Shown: positions 6,740 through 7,576 of the stretch, in pieces
Layout: every line of letters starts with the position of its first letter
Position numbering within the stretch: position 1 is the first letter of the stretch
Source: Paracoccaceae bacterium
GTDB lineage: Bacteria; Pseudomonadota; Alphaproteobacteria; Rhodobacterales; Rhodobacteraceae
Assembly (NCBI GenBank): GCA_007123625.1
Contig: SKKS01000289.1
Location: 1-7,576 of the forward strand
DNA: 7,576 nt
Reading direction: 5' to 3'
Notes under the pieces: generated by a model
Told to the model about the DNA's origin: nothing
Seen by the model: only the letters and a program-made list of their open reading frames with translations
The model's database searches: none
Made by a program: the position numbers and the translations under genes

Positions 6740-6757
6740 GCCGCGCGTCAGCGCGGC
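6740..6757. terminator. Candidate hairpin between convergent genes
   Basis: A perfect 7-bp GC-only stem (GCCGCGC / GCGCGGC) closes a GTCA tetraloop midway between the convergent GntR and dehydrogenase genes. Position and symmetry suit a bidirectional transcription stop. There is no T-run on either strand, so it would be an atypical intrinsic terminator or only an RNA 3'-end stabiliser. Confidence 0.35.
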
Positions 6758-6790
6758 AAGGACGGGCGGGAGGACCGTTCAGACCACGCC

Positions 6791-6809
6791 GCCCGCGCTC
6801 AGAGCGGGC
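6791..6809 (-). terminator. Candidate hairpin straddling the dehydrogenase stop codon
   Basis: GCCCGC and GCGGGC form a 6-bp stem with a 7-nt loop that contains the TGA stop (6799-6801) of the minus-strand gene. A hairpin at the stop codon could protect the transcript end. It lacks a downstream T-run on the minus strand, so the call is weak. Confidence 0.22.
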
Positions 6810-7576
6810 TTGTCAGATGCCCGCCGTCCGCCACCAGGACCGACCCGGTCATGAACGTCCCCGCATCCGAGGCCAGCAACAACAGCGGTCCGTCCAGATC
6901 CTGCGGCTGGCCCAGACGGCGCTGGGGAACACGCTTGATCATGACCTGGCCGTGCGCGCTTGCAAAGAAATCTCGGTTCAGATCGGTTTCGATATACCCG
7001 GGCGCCAGTGCGTTGACGCGAATGCCGTGGCGCGCCCATTCCAGTGCGTGTTGCCGGGTCATCTGGATCAGCGCTGCCTTCGTCGTAGCGTAGGCGCTGA
7101 CGCCCGCGCCCTGTCGCAGCCCCAGGATGGACGCCACATTGACGATCACGCCCGGGCGCCCGCCCGCGACCATGCGGTGCGCGGCCTCGACGGCCATGCG
7201 CCGGGCACCGTCCAGATTGACCGCAAAGATGCGCGCCCAGTCGGCGTCCGACTGTTCCAGCGCGGCGCCCGGCTCGGCGATGCCGCTGTTGTTGACCAGC
7301 ACATCAACCGGGCCAAGCGTCGCCTCGGCGGCATCAAACGCGGCCACCACTGCCTGCGGGTCGGTCACGTCCAGCGCCACCACAATAGCGCGCGCGCCTG
7401 CCGCCTGCAGCCGGTCGCGCAGGGGCTCCATCGCCTGCATGCGCCGCGCGGCAAGCACCACCCCCGCCCCCGCCCCGGCCAGCGTTTCCGCAAACCGCGC
7501 CCCCAACGCGCCCGAGGCGCCGGTCACCAGCGCCACGCGACCCGAGAGTGAAAACCGTTCGGCAAGATCAGGTGTC
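6799..7576 (-). CDS. Short-chain dehydrogenase/reductase, classical SDR (5' partial)
   Basis: This is an NAD(P)-dependent oxidoreductase of the classical SDR family, presumably cytoplasmic. The frame stays open to the window edge, and the residues before the GTG at 7536 read PDLAERFSLSGRVALVTG, a normal SDR N-terminus, so the true start lies outside and the GTG is internal. Motifs: cofactor loop TGASGALG (coding 7501-7524), NNSG (7282-7293, NNAG variant), catalytic Ser in NVASILG (7129-7131), and catalytic YATTK (7078-7092), with Ser and Tyr 13 residues apart as expected. NALAPGYIETDL and the end FMTGSVLVADGGH are also typical. All catalytic residues are present. The substrate is unknown; relatives include 3-oxoacyl-ACP reductase and sugar or polyol dehydrogenases. 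It is convergent with the GntR gene, so it is not in the sox operon, and a role in the same pathway is only a guess. Confidence 0.93.
   Translation of the reverse strand, partial: TPDLAERFSLSGRVALVTGASGALGARFAETLAGAGAGVVLAARRMQAMEPLRDRLQAAGARAIVVALDVTDPQAVVAAFDAAEATLGPVDVLVNNSGIAEPGAALEQSDADWARIFAVNLDGARRMAVEAAHRMVAGGRPGVIVNVASILGLRQGAGVSAYATTKAALIQMTRQHALEWARHGIRVNALAPGYIETDLNRDFFASAHGQVMIKRVPQRRLGQPQDLDGPLLLLASDAGTFMTGSVLVADGGHLTSPL

Noticed and set aside
7534..7536. GTG as the start of the dehydrogenase
   Set aside because: The frame continues upstream as SLSGRVALVTG, a normal SDR N-terminus; starting at the GTG would remove the first residues of the first beta strand.
6817..7551. 244-codon plus-strand frame opposite the dehydrogenase
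   Set aside because: Antisense shadow; the minus-strand frame carries the full set of SDR motifs.

Overview
The window comes from a GC-rich genome with strong GC bias at third codon positions. The closest family resemblances I recognise are to alphaproteobacteria of the Rhodobacterales type. This rests on protein character and gene order, not on a marker gene. No rRNA, tRNA, CRISPR array, insertion sequence or other mobile element was seen. Coding density is about 95%, and no gene-free stretch exceeds 300 bases.

Layout. (1) Positions 2-841, plus strand: the C-terminal part of a peptide/nickel-type (Dpp/Opp) ABC transporter ATPase, whose start and Walker A lie before the window. (2) Positions 854-5836, plus strand: soxB-soxD-soxA-soxG, the four subunits of a heterotetrameric sarcosine oxidase in their canonical order. 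Junctions are tight: gaps of 12 and 9 nt, then overlaps of 4 and 8 nt. (3) A 136-nt gap with a plausible promoter and short direct repeats. (4) Positions 5973-6683, plus strand: a GntR/FCD transcription regulator with a TTG start. (5) A 115-nt convergent gap with GC-rich inverted repeats. (6) Positions 6799-7576, minus strand: a classical short-chain dehydrogenase/reductase whose N-terminus runs off the window.

How it fits together (inference). The ABC system would import an N-methylated amino acid or a precursor of one. SoxBDAG would demethylate sarcosine or a close relative to glycine, with H2O2 and a one-carbon unit passed to tetrahydrofolate in the SoxA C-terminal domain. The FCD regulator would sense a carboxylate ligand and control the operon. 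The dehydrogenase may belong to the same catabolic module or be an unrelated neighbour.

I do not see a clearly new system. The main points of interest are the physical coupling of the oxidase to a Dpp-type transporter, a shortened zinc-motif spacing in SoxD, an unusual recognition helix in the regulator, and repeats around the regulator promoter. Two genes (soxG, GntR) start with GTG and TTG. The soxA start belongs at 2368, and the dehydrogenase has no true start inside the window.
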